From positions 59,131 to 123,130 of the forward strand of contig NZ_WTVK01000012.1 of assembly GCF_012910805.1 (NCBI RefSeq): a stretch of DNA of 64,000 bases, written 5' to 3'. Both the position numbers and the translations under genes were made by a program. Every line of letters begins with the position of its first letter. Within the stretch, counting starts at the first letter, position 1. This DNA comes from Aromatoleum evansii (GTDB lineage Bacteria > Pseudomonadota > Gammaproteobacteria > Burkholderiales > Rhodocyclaceae). Positions 1-14,306 of the stretch are shown one piece after another. The notes below the pieces were generated by a model. The model had not been told where the DNA came from. It worked only from the letters and a program-made list of their open reading frames with translations, and made no database searches.

Positions 1-329
1 CAGCACACAGGAAGGAGTAGCGGGGTCTGCATGAACTCCGCGCTATGGGTAGTCGAAATTCGCCTCATCCGCGCCACAGGCCCCGCCTGACGAGCCATCC
101 GGGCGCGTGCGCCCGCACCTCGCCGGGTCGATGTTGCCCTGCGCCCCCTGCCATCCCACTCGCCCGGGCACTCCCGCTGCCCGCCAGCCCTGCGCACCGC
201 CGGCACTCCCTCCCGACCAGCGTTCGCGCGCGCCCTGCCGCGGCGCCGGCGCACCAATCGGTCTTCCGCGCACATCCGGCGTCCGTGCCGGCACGCAGCG
301 CGCGCCCCTGTCACGCATAGCCCGCGAAA
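1..329. other. No gene recognised at the left edge
   Basis: This GC-rich stretch precedes the CorC-like gene. The open frames on both strands are short, low in complexity (Arg, Pro, Ala and Ser rich) and resemble no family I know. I see no tRNA, repeat or clear terminator. It may hold the upstream region of the transporter gene and the tail of a gene outside the window. Confidence 0.5.
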
Positions 330-1664
330 ATGGAAATCATCGTACTCATTGCCCTGATCCTGCTTAACGGGGTCTTCGCCATGTCCGAGATTGCCCTCGT
401 CACGGCACGCCGTGCACGTCTGGCACGCCTCGCCGAAGATGGCGACGCCGCTGCGGTCGTCGCGATCAAGCTCGGCGAGGAACCGACGCGCTTCCTGTCG
501 ACGATCCAGATCGGCATCACCTCGATCGGCATCCTCAACGGCATCGTCGGCGAAGCCGCCCTCGCCGCGCCGCTCGCGATGTGGCTGCAGGAACTGGGCC
601 TCGCGCAGCGCCCAAGCGAGATCGGCGCGACCGTGCTGGTCGTCGTCGTCATCACCTACGTGTCGATCGTCGTCGGCGAACTCGTCCCGAAACGCATCGG
701 ACAGATCAACCCGGAAGGGATCGCGCGCCTCGTCGCGCGGCCGATGAACGCGCTCTCCGTCGCATCGCGCCCCTTCGTGCGCTTGCTGAGCTGGTCCACC
801 GCGCTGCTGCTCACGCTGATGGGCAAACGCGACGAGGCCGCCCCCGGCGTCACGGAAGAAGAAATCCACGCCCTGCTGGAGGAAGGTTCCGAAGCCGGCG
901 TCATCGAGAAGAACGAACACGAGATGGTGCGCAACGTCTTCCGCCTCGACGAGCGCCAGATCGCCTCGCTGATGGTCCCGCGCTCCGACGTCGTGTGGCT
1001 GGACATCAACCTGCCGCTCGACGACAACCTCGCGCGCATGGCCGAATCCGAGCACTCGCGCTTCCCCGTGTGTCGCGGCGGCCTCGACGACATCCTCGGC
1101 ATCATCTCGTCGAAACAGCTCTTCAACCAGACCCTCAAGGGCGGCACGCCCGACCTCACCAAGCAGCTCGAACCCGCGATCTACGTACCCGAGTCGCTCA
1201 CCGGCATGGAACTCCTCGACCAGTTCCGCGCCTCCAGCACCCACATGGTGTTCGTGATCGACGAGTACGGCGAGATCCAGGGCGTGGTCACGCTGCAGGA
1301 CGTGCTCGAAGCCGTCACCGGCGAATTCCGTCCGTCCAGCCTCGACGAGGCGTGGGCGGTGCAGCGCGAGGACGGCTCGTGGCTGCTCGACGGCATGATC
1401 CCCATCCCCGAGCTCAAGGACCGCCTCGAGATCAAGGCCGTTCCCGAAGAAGACAAGGGCCGCTACCACACGCTCAGCGGCATGGTCATGTGGCTGCTCG
1501 GCCGCATCCCCCACACCGGCGACGTGACGACCTGGGAAGACTGGCGGCTTGAAGTCGTCGACCTCGACGGCAAGCGTATCGACAAGGTGCTCGCGACGCG
1601 CCTCGTCGAGATCTCCGCCGAACAGGAAACCCCCTCGCAGGCCGACACGCCGCCCTCCGAATGA
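330..1664 (+). CDS. CorC/HlyC-type transporter (DUF21-CBS-CorC_HlyC), 444 aa
   Basis: This is an inner-membrane protein of the CNNM/CorC (UPF0053) family, members of which are linked to Mg2+ or Co2+ efflux. The older name 'hemolysin' for the family is misleading. The N-terminal ~190 residues are a DUF21 membrane domain with several hydrophobic segments, starting MEIIVLIALILLNG. A CBS-domain pair follows (for example MVPRSDVVWLDI and GVVTLQDVLEAVTGEF), then the C-terminal CorC_HlyC domain around DGMIPIPELKDRL. Length is normal for the family. No strong Shine-Dalgarno precedes the ATG, but the start fits the first membrane helix. A P-type cation ATPase follows 45 bp downstream on the same strand, so a shared role in divalent cation balance is plausible. 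The ion is not readable from the sequence. Confidence 0.9.
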   Translation: MEIIVLIALILLNGVFAMSEIALVTARRARLARLAEDGDAAAVVAIKLGEEPTRFLSTIQIGITSIGILNGIVGEAALAAPLAMWLQELGLAQRPSEIGATVLVVVVITYVSIVVGELVPKRIGQINPEGIARLVARPMNALSVASRPFVRLLSWSTALLLTLMGKRDEAAPGVTEEEIHALLEEGSEAGVIEKNEHEMVRNVFRLDERQIASLMVPRSDVVWLDINLPLDDNLARMAESEHSRFPVCRGGLDDILGIISSKQLFNQTLKGGTPDLTKQLEPAIYVPESLTGMELLDQFRASSTHMVFVIDEYGEIQGVVTLQDVLEAVTGEFRPSSLDEAWAVQREDGSWLLDGMIPIPELKDRLEIKAVPEEDKGRYHTLSGMVMWLLGRIPHTGDVTTWEDWRLEVVDLDGKRIDKVLATRLVEISAEQETPSQADTPPSE

Positions 1665-1709
1665 CGGCAGCGCGGCACCCGCCGCGCTCCGCGCGAGGAT
1701 ACTCCGGCG

Positions 1710-4400
<2,691 letters not shown>

Positions 4401-4414
4401 CCCGGGACATCCCC

Positions 4415-4488
4415 GTGGAAGCGGCTTCAGCCGCGAAGGGGCCGCCCCACTTGCGACACCGCCGATTCGCGGCTGAAGCCGCTCCCAC
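4415..4488. repeat. REP-like palindrome, copy 1 (reverse orientation)
   Basis: Two inverted 23-bp arms (4415-4437 and 4466-4488) carry the core GCGGCTTCAGCCGCGAA and its reverse complement. The central loop matches the loops of the copies at 8245 and 54926 only when read on the minus strand, so this copy lies in the opposite orientation. The left arm carries GTGGAAG where the other copies have GTGGGAG. It sits between two convergent genes. Confidence 0.9.
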
Positions 4489-4493
4489 AAAAA

Positions 4494-4521
4494 AACGGGG
4501 CGACCCGCAGGCCGCCCCGTT
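4494..4521 (-). terminator. Rho-independent terminator of the BI-1 gene
   Basis: A perfect 9-bp stem, AACGGGGCG/CGCCCCGTT, with a 10-nt loop is followed on the minus strand by seven T residues (4489-4495 on the plus strand are A). It lies 33 bp beyond the stop of the minus-strand BI-1 gene and may also stop plus-strand readthrough from the ATPase gene. Confidence 0.85.
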
Positions 4522-4554
4522 CTCCTTGCCCGAGCCCTGCCTGGGCGCAAGGGA

Positions 4555-5220
4555 TCAGTCGTCGTTCATCACCCCCAGCAGGTGCAGCAGGCTGGTGAAG
4601 AGGTTGTAGATCGACACATACAGCGTCACCGTCGCCATCACGTAGTTCGTTTCACCGCCGTGGATGATGTTGCTGGTCTCGTACAGGATCAGCCCCGACA
4701 TCAGCAGCACGAACATCGCGGACACGGCCAGCGAGAGGCCCGGCATCTCGAAGAACACCGCGCCGAGGCCGGCGAGGAAAGCGACGAGGATGCCGACGGT
4801 CAGGAAGCCGCCCATGAACGAGAAGTCCTTGCGCGTCGTCACCGCATAGGCCGACAGGCCGAGGAAGATCGCCGCCGTGCCGCCCATCGCCTGCATCACG
4901 ATCTGGTGACCGTTGGGCAGCGCCAGGTACTTCGACACGATCGGCCCCAGCGTGTAGCCCATGAAGCCGGTCAGCGCGAACACGAACAGCACGCCCAGGC
5001 CGCTGTCGCGGAACTTGGTCGTCAGGAACAGCAGGCCGAAGTAGCCCACCAGCGTGATGATCAGCCCCGGATGCGGCAGGCCGAGCGCCATCGAAAGCCC
5101 CGCGGTCGCGGCGGAGAACGCCAGCGTCATCGACAGGAGCATGTAGGTGTTGCGGATGACCCGATTGGTCGAGAGGACCGAGGCCTCCGAGCGGGTCATT
5201 GTTGCGATACGGTTTTCCAT
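4555..5220 (-). CDS. Bax inhibitor-1/YccA family membrane protein, 221 aa
   Basis: This is an integral membrane protein of the BI-1 (TMBIM, YccA/YbhL) family. Almost the whole chain is hydrophobic, with about seven membrane segments and the family's pattern of small and acidic residues near the C-terminus (GLILYETSNIIHGGETNYV). Bacterial members include YccA, which modulates FtsH proteolysis, and proposed pH-dependent Ca2+ leak channels; the role here is not known. I chose the internal start MENRIATM because AAGGAGG lies 8 nt upstream of it. The frame opens 14 codons earlier (at 5262) with no better site. It is transcribed just after the HPF-like gene, and a strong terminator follows. Confidence 0.9.
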   Translation of the reverse strand: MENRIATMTRSEASVLSTNRVIRNTYMLLSMTLAFSAATAGLSMALGLPHPGLIITLVGYFGLLFLTTKFRDSGLGVLFVFALTGFMGYTLGPIVSKYLALPNGHQIVMQAMGGTAAIFLGLSAYAVTTRKDFSFMGGFLTVGILVAFLAGLGAVFFEMPGLSLAVSAMFVLLMSGLILYETSNIIHGGETNYVMATVTLYVSIYNLFTSLLHLLGVMNDD

Positions 5221-5261
5221 CGAGCGATTACCTCCTTTGTTCGAATTTTGAGTGAAATCCA

Positions 5262-5609
5262 TCAGGCGCCGGCCGGCACCGCGTCGGGCAGGAAGTCACG
5301 CACGATGCGACGCTGGCGTTCGAGCCGGCGCGCCAGCACCTGCGATACGCGGTCGGCCGCGCGGTCGATCGCGGAACGTGCCTCGACTTCGGTGATCGCG
5401 AAGATCACGTCGGGCAGGTTGCGCAGGCGTAGTTGTACCACGCAACGCTTATCCACGCCGCCCCGCGGCCCATTCACGTCCGCCACCTTGATCCGCGCCC
5501 ACTTGATCTGGTCGCGGAAGCGGCCGATTGCGAATTTCATCCGCCGTGCGACGTACTCGCGCAGACCGGCAGGGGGTTCGACACCGTTACATTGCAGATC
5601 GATTCGCAT
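5262..5609 (-). CDS. HPF/RaiA-type ribosome-associated factor, 115 aa
   Basis: A short ribosome hibernation or translation-inhibitor protein of the HPF/YfiA (RaiA) family. It consists of the single S30AE-like domain: MRIDLQCNGVEPPAGLREYV, then the second half around KRCVVQLRLRNLPDVIFAI and a basic C-terminal helix (RVSQVLARRLERQRR). There is no long C-terminal extension, so it is the short form. The start is fixed by AAGGAGA 8 nt upstream; the frame remains open further upstream without a comparable ribosome site. Many proteobacteria carry hpf next to rpoN, which is not the case here. The family binds the 30S A/P-site region in stationary phase. Family membership is fairly sure; the exact subtype is less so. 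Confidence 0.82.
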   Translation of the reverse strand: MRIDLQCNGVEPPAGLREYVARRMKFAIGRFRDQIKWARIKVADVNGPRGGVDKRCVVQLRLRNLPDVIFAITEVEARSAIDRAADRVSQVLARRLERQRRIVRDFLPDAVPAGA

Positions 5610-5886
5610 TGCACCATCTCCTTCGTGATGAGCCGGCATACCAGCCCGCAAATGAAGTATGGACACGCCACAGCTTCCGAAAAAGAAGATCCGAAATGAA
5701 CGATGCTCAGTTTTTTTCGAACTTGAAATTATCCGCCCGGGCTGCCGAGGCTGCGCGGCCGCAATGTGGCGCGCAGGGAATGCGCTCGAAGAGATCCCGA
5801 CGCAACTGCGCCGCACGGACGGGGTGGCGGATCGGAAGCTACGGGGAGGGGGCTCGCGGCGGACTTTGGCGACCGGCGAACTCTGC

Positions 5887-5892
5887 TAGAAT
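5887..5892 (+). promoter_or_regulatory. Possible -10 element for queA
   Basis: TAGAAT on the plus strand has a TTGGCG-like -35 about 15 bp upstream (5866-5871). If used, the leader of the queA mRNA would run antisense through the whole tRNA-Leu gene. The spacing is short, so this is a weak call. Confidence 0.3.
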
Positions 5893-5927
5893 CCGCGACC
5901 TTGCTGCGCTTTCCGCTGAAGAAAGAC

Positions 5928-6012
5928 TGGTGCCGGGAGTGGGACTCGAACCCACACACCTTGCGGCGGCGGATTTTGAATCCGCTGCGTCTACCGATTC
6001 CGCCATCCCGGC
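5928..6012 (-). tRNA. tRNA-Leu (anticodon CAA)
   Basis: An 85-nt class II tRNA with CCA encoded. The acceptor strand GCCGGGA pairs with TCCCGGC. The anticodon stem GCGGA/TCCGC closes the loop TTCAAAA, giving anticodon CAA for UUG codons. A long variable arm and a GGTTCGAGTCC T-arm follow. It is transcribed away from queA. Confidence 0.96.
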
Positions 6013-6026
6013 ACGGGAAGCGCCGC

Positions 6027-6056
6027 ATTATCCATGAAAGCCCCAGCCAGCGGCAA
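6027..6056 (-). promoter_or_regulatory. tRNA-Leu promoter
   Basis: On the minus strand, TTGCCG (6051-6056) and GATAAT (6027-6032) are 18 bp apart. The predicted start point, near 6020, lies about 8 nt before the mature tRNA 5' end. The -35 lies only 4 bp before the queA start codon at 6061. Confidence 0.6.
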
Positions 6057-6060
6057 GCGC

Positions 6061-8200
<2,140 letters not shown>

Positions 8201-8244
8201 CGGACCGGGCGCCCGCCTGCTTGCCCGCGGGTGGCAACTTCCCC

Positions 8245-8318
8245 GTGGGAGCGGCTTCAGCCGCGAATCGGCGGTATCGCACGCAGCGTGGCCCATTCGC
8301 GGCTGAAGCCGCTCCCAC
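8245..8318. repeat. REP-like palindrome, copy 2
   Basis: Inverted 23-bp arms (8245-8267 and 8296-8318) with the same core as the other copies. The asymmetric loop beginning TCGGCGGTATCGC is shared with the copy at 54926 in the same orientation. It lies between tgt and yajC inside a same-strand block, so it could also affect mRNA end stability. Confidence 0.9.
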
Positions 8319-8395
8319 ACTAGACCGCGCCCGGCAGTTCGTGCGCTCGCGCTGCGCCCGCTTCCGCTTGCCACAGGCGCGCGAAGCCCTGCTGC

Positions 8396-8401
8396 TATAA
8401 T
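8396..8401 (+). promoter_or_regulatory. -10 element before yajC
   Basis: A perfect TATAAT lies 34 bp upstream of the yajC start. No good -35 at 16-18 bp spacing is visible; TTGCCA at 8368 is 22 bp away. The element suggests that yajC-secD-secF can be transcribed apart from queA-tgt. Confidence 0.5.
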
Positions 8402-8435
8402 CGACCGCTTTAAGCAACCACCCGGAGTCTCACCC

Positions 8436-8762
8436 GTGTTCATTTCCAACGCATACGCCCAGGCCGCGGCCGGCGGCGACCCCACCGGCGGCCTAATGGG
8501 CATGCTGCCGCTGATCCTGATGTTCATCGTCCTGTGGTTCCTGATGATCCGCCCGCAGATGAAGCGCGCGAAGGAACACAAGGCGATGGTTTCCGCGCTC
8601 GCGAAGGGTGACGAGGTCGTCACCCAGGGCGGCATCGCCGGCCGCGTGACCCAGGTCGGCGACAACTTCCTGCGCATCGAGGTCGCGGACAACGTCAATA
8701 TCCTCGTGCAGAGCCAGGCCGTCGCCACCGTGCTGCCGAAGGGCACGCTGAAGACCCTCTGA
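8436..8762 (+). CDS. yajC: Sec translocase accessory subunit YajC, 108 aa
   Basis: A small single-span inner-membrane protein of the SecDF-YajC complex. The membrane segment MLPLILMFIVLWFLMI is followed by the family motif RPQMKRAKEHKAMVSALAKG and the cytoplasmic domain VTQGGIAGRVTQVGDNFLRIEVADNV. The start codon is GTG (GTGTTCATTTCC) with CGGAG about 10 nt upstream. SecD and SecF follow in order, as in most proteobacteria. Confidence 0.96.
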   Translation: MFISNAYAQAAAGGDPTGGLMGMLPLILMFIVLWFLMIRPQMKRAKEHKAMVSALAKGDEVVTQGGIAGRVTQVGDNFLRIEVADNVNILVQSQAVATVLPKGTLKTL

Positions 8763-8770
8763 GGTTCCTC

Positions 8771-8805
8771 GCGCGGGGCGTACCGGCCGCTTGCCCGCCC
8801 CGCGC
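8771..8805 (+). other. Hairpin in the yajC-secD gap
   Basis: A perfect 10-bp stem, GCGCGGGGCG (8771-8780) with CGCCCCGCGC (8796-8805), and a 15-nt loop. No T-run follows, so it is not a canonical terminator. It could be an mRNA processing or attenuation structure between yajC and secD. Confidence 0.5.
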
Positions 8806-8846
8806 AGCAATGACCTGCCGCATCCCCTTTCCAGCCCATCCAAGTC

Positions 8847-10706
8847 ATGAACCGCTATCCGCTCTGGAAGAACATTCTCATCGGTCTGGTCCTGTTCTTC
8901 GGCCTGATCTACACCCTTCCCAACTTCTACGGTGAAGTGCCCGCAGTTCAGGTCTCCAGCGGCAAAGCCACCCTCAAGCTCGACGCGTCCCTCAACGGCA
9001 CGATCGAGCAGGCGCTACGGGACGCGGGCATCGAGCACACCGGCCTGTTCAGCGACACCAACAGCGTCCGCGTGCGCGTCGCCAGCACGGACGTCCAGCT
9101 GCGCGCGAAGGACGCCATCGAGAAGCGCCTTAACCCCGATCCGCGCGACCCCTCCTATGTCGTCGCGCTGAACCTCCTGTCCGCCTCGCCGAACTGGCTC
9201 ACCTCGATCAATGCGCTGCCGATGTACCTCGGCCTCGACCTGCGCGGCGGCGTGCACTTCCTGCTCCAGGTCGACATGCCCGGCGCGATCACCAAGCGCC
9301 TCGACGCGACCGCCGCCGACCTGCGCACGCTGATGCGCGACAAGAACGTTCGCCACGCCGGCATCACACGCGAAGGCAACAACGTGCTGCTGCGCTTCCG
9401 CGACGCCGAGCAGCGCGAAGCCGCCCGCAAGGCGATCTCCGCCAGCACCGCGGACCTGCAGCTCACCGATCGCGACGACGCATCGGACGACCTGAAGCTG
9501 GTCGCGACCCTGGGCCAGAACGCGCAGAAGAACATCCGCGACTTCGCGATCAAGCAGAACATCACCACGCTGCACAACCGCATCAACGAGCTGGGCGTCG
9601 CCGAGCCGGTGATCCAGCAGCAGGGCCTCGACCGCATCGTCGTGCAGCTGCCCGGCGTGCAGGACGTCGCCAAGGCCAAGGACATCCTCGGCCGCACCGC
9701 AACCCTCGAAGTGCGCCTCGTCGACGAGACCCCGGGGGCGCTCGAAGGCGCCCTTGCCGGCAGCGTCCCGCTCGGCACCGAGCTCTACAACGAACGCGGC
9801 GGCTCGCCCATCCTGGTGCGCAACCAGGTCGTGCTCACCGGCGACCGTCTCACCGACGCCCAGCCCGGTTTCGACGGCCAGACCAACGAGCCCGCCGTGC
9901 ACCTCACGCTGGACGCCGCCGGCAGCCGCATCTTCCGCGACGTCACGCGCGAGAACGTGGGCAAGCGCATGGCCATCCTGCTGATCGAGAAGGGCAAGGG
10001 CGAGGTCGTGACCGCGCCGGTGATCCGCACCGAGATCGGCGGCGGGCGCGTGCAGATCTCGGGCCGCATGACGACCCAGGAAGCGAGCGACGTCGCGCTG
10101 CTGCTGCGCGCCGGCAGCCTCGCCGCCCCGATGGAGATCATCGAGGAACGCACCGTCGGCCCCAGCCTCGGTGCCGAGAACATCGCCAAGGGCTTCCACT
10201 CGACGCTGTGGGGCTTCGTCGCGATCGCGATCTTCATGAGCGTGTATTATATGCTGTTCGGCCTGGTGTCGGTGATCGCGCTCGCCGCCAACCTGCTCCT
10301 GCTCGTCGCCCTGCTGTCGCTGCTGCAGGCGACGTTGACGCTGCCCGGCATCGCGGCGATGGCGCTGACCCTGGGCATGGCGATCGACGCGAACGTGCTG
10401 ATCAACGAACGCATCCGCGAGGAACTGCGCAACGGCGTCTCGCCGCAGGCGGCCATCCACGCCGGCTACGAGCGCGCCTTCGACACGATTCTCGACTCCA
10501 ACATCACGACGCTCATCGCCGGCATCGCGCTGCTGGTGTTCGGCTCCGGGCCGGTGCGCGGGTTCGCGGTGGTGCATTGCCTGGGCATCCTGACCTCGAT
10601 GTTCAGCGCGATCCTGATCTCGCGCATGCTGGTGAACCTCCTCTACGGCCGCCGCCGCAAGCTCGAATCGGTATCCATCGGGCAGATCTGGAAGCCGGGC
10701 AACTGA
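8847..10706 (+). CDS. secD: Protein translocase subunit SecD, 619 aa
   Basis: SecD works with SecF to pull exported proteins through SecYEG using the proton gradient. The first membrane helix (ILIGLVLFFGLIYTLPNFYGE) is followed by a large periplasmic region with the family motifs LGLDLRGGVHFLLQVDM and HNRINELGVAEPVIQQQG. A C-terminal block of five helices contains TLGMAIDANVLINERIREE. Length is normal for the E. coli-type SecD. No strong Shine-Dalgarno is seen; the start is set by homology at MNRYPLWKN. It is followed by secF after 38 bp. Confidence 0.97.
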   Translation: MNRYPLWKNILIGLVLFFGLIYTLPNFYGEVPAVQVSSGKATLKLDASLNGTIEQALRDAGIEHTGLFSDTNSVRVRVASTDVQLRAKDAIEKRLNPDPRDPSYVVALNLLSASPNWLTSINALPMYLGLDLRGGVHFLLQVDMPGAITKRLDATAADLRTLMRDKNVRHAGITREGNNVLLRFRDAEQREAARKAISASTADLQLTDRDDASDDLKLVATLGQNAQKNIRDFAIKQNITTLHNRINELGVAEPVIQQQGLDRIVVQLPGVQDVAKAKDILGRTATLEVRLVDETPGALEGALAGSVPLGTELYNERGGSPILVRNQVVLTGDRLTDAQPGFDGQTNEPAVHLTLDAAGSRIFRDVTRENVGKRMAILLIEKGKGEVVTAPVIRTEIGGGRVQISGRMTTQEASDVALLLRAGSLAAPMEIIEERTVGPSLGAENIAKGFHSTLWGFVAIAIFMSVYYMLFGLVSVIALAANLLLLVALLSLLQATLTLPGIAAMALTLGMAIDANVLINERIREELRNGVSPQAAIHAGYERAFDTILDSNITTLIAGIALLVFGSGPVRGFAVVHCLGILTSMFSAILISRMLVNLLYGRRRKLESVSIGQIWKPGN

Positions 10707-10744
10707 CCGCCGCGCACGCACAAGGCTGAATAGAAGGCTGAATC

Positions 10745-11674
10745 ATGGAATTCTTCCGCATCAAGAAAGACATCCCGTTCATGCGCCATGCGCTGACGTT
10801 CAACATCATCTCGTTGATCACGTTCGTGCTGGCGGTGTTCTTCCTCGCGACGCGCGGCCTGCACCTGTCGGTGGAATTCACCGGCGGCACGCTGGTTGAG
10901 GTTGCCTACGCCGAAGCGCCGCAACTGGAGCCGATCCGCAGCGCGCTCGCCACCAGCGGCTACCCGGACGCGCAGGTGCAGAACTTCGGCAGTTCGCGCG
11001 ACGTGCTGATCCGCCTGCCGAACCGCGAGGATCTCGACACCACCAAGGTGTCCGAGCGCACGATGGCGACGCTGCAGGCCGTGGGCGGCGCCCCCGAGTT
11101 GCGGCGCGTCGAATTCGTCGGCCCGCAGGTCGGCAAGGAGCTCGCGTCCGATGGCGCGATGGCGCTGCTGCTGGTGATCTTCGGTATCGTGGTGTACCTC
11201 GCGATGCGCTTCGAGTGGCGCTTCGCGGTGTCCGCAATCATCGCCAACCTGCACGACGTCGTGATCATCCTGGGCTTCTTCGCCTTCTTCCAGTGGGAAT
11301 TCTCGCTGCCGGTGCTGGCAGCGGTGCTAGCGGTGCTCGGCTACTCGGTCAACGAGTCGGTCGTCGTCTTCGACCGCGTGCGCGAGACCTTCAAGAAGAA
11401 GCGCGGCATGACCACGCCGGAAGTGCTCGACCACGCCATCACGTCGACGATCTCGCGTACCGTCATCACCCACGGCAGCACGCAGATGATGGTGCTGGCG
11501 ATGCTGCTGTTCGGCGGCGAGACCCTGCACTACTTCGCGATGGCGCTGACCATCGGCATCCTGTTCGGCATCTATTCCTCGGTGCTGGTCGCCGCCCCGC
11601 TGGTGATGTGGCTGGGCGTCTCGCGCGAGCAGTTCATCAAGCCCAAGAAGGAAAAGGAAGAGGCGGTCGTCTGA
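10745..11674 (+). CDS. secF: Protein translocase subunit SecF, 309 aa
   Basis: The partner of SecD in the inner membrane. It starts MEFFRIKKDIPFMRHA and has a first helix, the periplasmic motif VEFTGGTLVEVAYAE, and a C-terminal helix block with GYSVNESVVVFDRVRE and SRTVITHGSTQMMVL. Length is normal. The charged tail PKKEKEEAVV is cytoplasmic. MarC follows after 19 bp and may share the transcript. Confidence 0.97.
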   Translation: MEFFRIKKDIPFMRHALTFNIISLITFVLAVFFLATRGLHLSVEFTGGTLVEVAYAEAPQLEPIRSALATSGYPDAQVQNFGSSRDVLIRLPNREDLDTTKVSERTMATLQAVGGAPELRRVEFVGPQVGKELASDGAMALLLVIFGIVVYLAMRFEWRFAVSAIIANLHDVVIILGFFAFFQWEFSLPVLAAVLAVLGYSVNESVVVFDRVRETFKKKRGMTTPEVLDHAITSTISRTVITHGSTQMMVLAMLLFGGETLHYFAMALTIGILFGIYSSVLVAAPLVMWLGVSREQFIKPKKEKEEAVV

Positions 11675-11693
11675 CCTCTTCCCCTGCCCGGCG

Positions 11694-12314
11694 ATGAACG
11701 AGTTCCTGCAGGCCTTCGTCAGCCTTCTGGCGATCACGAACCCGATCATCGCCGCACCGATGTTCCTCGGCATCGTCGCCGGCATGTCCGTCGCTGCACG
11801 ACGCCGCGCGGCCGGCCAGGCGGCGATGGCCGTGCTGGCCATCCTCGCCGGGGCTGCCATCGGCGGCCGCTACATCCTCGAACTCTTCGGCATCTCGCTC
11901 GACGCCTTCCGCACCGCAGGTGGGCTCGTCATCATCCTCGTCGGCCTCGACATGCTGCGCGGCAGCCCGAGCGGTATCCAGCGCGACGAGGCTTCGCCCG
12001 AGGACGCCGAGGACCGCATCGTCGTGCCCTTCGCGATGCCGCTGGTCGCAGGCCCGGGCGCGATCACGACCGCGATCACGTTGTCGGTCGCCTACCCGTC
12101 CCGCCTCTACCTGCCGGTCGTCGCGCTGCTCGCGTCGGTCGCCACCGCGGCTGTGCTGTGGGCGACGCTGCGCCTCGCGCTCGTGCGCCAGCGTCTGGCC
12201 ACGCCGCGCGTCGAGCGCATCTTCACCCGCTTCATGGGCCTGATCCTGGTCGCCATCGGTTTCCAGATCGGCATGCTGGGCATCCGCGATTTCTTCGGCC
12301 TGGGCGGCGCCTGA
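11694..12314 (+). CDS. MarC family integral membrane protein, 206 aa
   Basis: A MarC/UPF0056 family inner-membrane protein with about six hydrophobic segments. The N-terminus FVSLLAITNPIIAAPMFLGI holds the family's conserved asparagine-proline. The middle VPFAMPLVAGPGAITTAITLS is the second internal repeat of the fold. Members were once tied to multiple antibiotic resistance in E. coli, but that link was not upheld and the function is unknown. It sits 19 bp after secF and converges with a DUF2322-like gene across a palindromic repeat. Confidence 0.88.
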   Translation: MNEFLQAFVSLLAITNPIIAAPMFLGIVAGMSVAARRRAAGQAAMAVLAILAGAAIGGRYILELFGISLDAFRTAGGLVIILVGLDMLRGSPSGIQRDEASPEDAEDRIVVPFAMPLVAGPGAITTAITLSVAYPSRLYLPVVALLASVATAAVLWATLRLALVRQRLATPRVERIFTRFMGLILVAIGFQIGMLGIRDFFGLGGA

Positions 12315-12350
12315 AGCGCGCCGCAGGTATAAACCCGGAAGACCCGATAC

Positions 12351-12409
12351 CGTTCGGGCTGAGCCTGTCGAAGCCTTGGCAGGGCCCTTCGACAAGCTCA
12401 GGGCGAACG
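12351..12409. repeat. Imperfect palindrome with CTTCGACA/TGTCGAAG core
   Basis: Arms 12351-12373 and 12387-12409 match at 20 of 23 positions; both carry GAGC-TGTCGAAG and its complement. It lies between convergent genes (marC and the DUF2322-like gene). Similar GAGCxTGTCGAAG elements are scattered through many proteobacterial genomes. It could serve as a bidirectional terminator. It is unrelated to the six REP copies. Confidence 0.7.
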
Positions 12410-12426
12410 AAGCTCCAACTTCCGGC

Positions 12427-12744
12427 TCACACCGCGAACACCTGCTTCACGCGCAGCGCCTCGCCGCGCTCGATGACCCCGATCAGCCGGTCGATGTTCG
12501 GATGCTTGCCCGGATTCAGGCGTGCGTCCTCGGTGTGCTCCGCATACAGTTCCAGCCCCTTCTTCGCCGCTTCGCCGTTGATCGAGCCATAGAGCTGGGC
12601 AAGGTGGTTGTACACCGCCAGGGAGCCTGCCTGCCCCGGCTTGTTCTCGATGGTGGCAACGGTCGCGCCCTCGGCATCGAGAAGATTGAGGGCTGCGAGG
12701 TGCGATATCTTGGGCAGTTGCTTGAGATTGTCGGCAAACGCCAT
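12427..12744 (-). CDS. Conserved hypothetical protein, DUF2322-like, 105 aa
   Basis: A small soluble protein starting MAFADNLKQLPKISHL and ending GEALRVKQVFAV. I recognise it as resembling the DUF2322 family, whose function is unknown, and this assignment is from memory of the family's style. The sequence shows a beta-hairpin-like start (GATVATIENKPG) followed by helices. The start at 12744 is supported by GGAAAGGAAA upstream. It lies downstream of purB on the same strand, with a GC-rich hairpin between them, so it may be transcribed separately. Confidence 0.7.
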   Translation of the reverse strand: MAFADNLKQLPKISHLAALNLLDAEGATVATIENKPGQAGSLAVYNHLAQLYGSINGEAAKKGLELYAEHTEDARLNPGKHPNIDRLIGVIERGEALRVKQVFAV

Positions 12745-12773
12745 TCCTGTTTCCTTTCCAGTATTGCAATGGA

Positions 12774-12795
12774 AACGCCACCCGCAGGTGGCGTT
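12774..12795 (-). terminator. Hairpin downstream of purB
   Basis: A stem AACGCCACC/GGTGGCGTT with a 4-nt loop is followed on the minus strand by TTTCC. It is 38 bp beyond the purB stop and 29 bp before the next start. The T-run is short, so termination may be partial. Confidence 0.6.
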
Positions 12796-12833
12796 CGTTG
12801 TCGCAGTCCGTGCCGGCCGCGGCCGGCCGGCGC

Positions 12834-14306
<1,473 letters not shown>

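Noticed and set aside
330..1664. A hemolysin
   Set aside because: The HlyC name is historical for this DUF21-CBS-CorC family; the domains indicate a cation transport role.
6034..6060. An upstream queA start at 6034
   Set aside because: It would add nine residues not seen in the family and overlaps the tRNA promoter -10; the ATG at 6061 gives the standard N-terminus.
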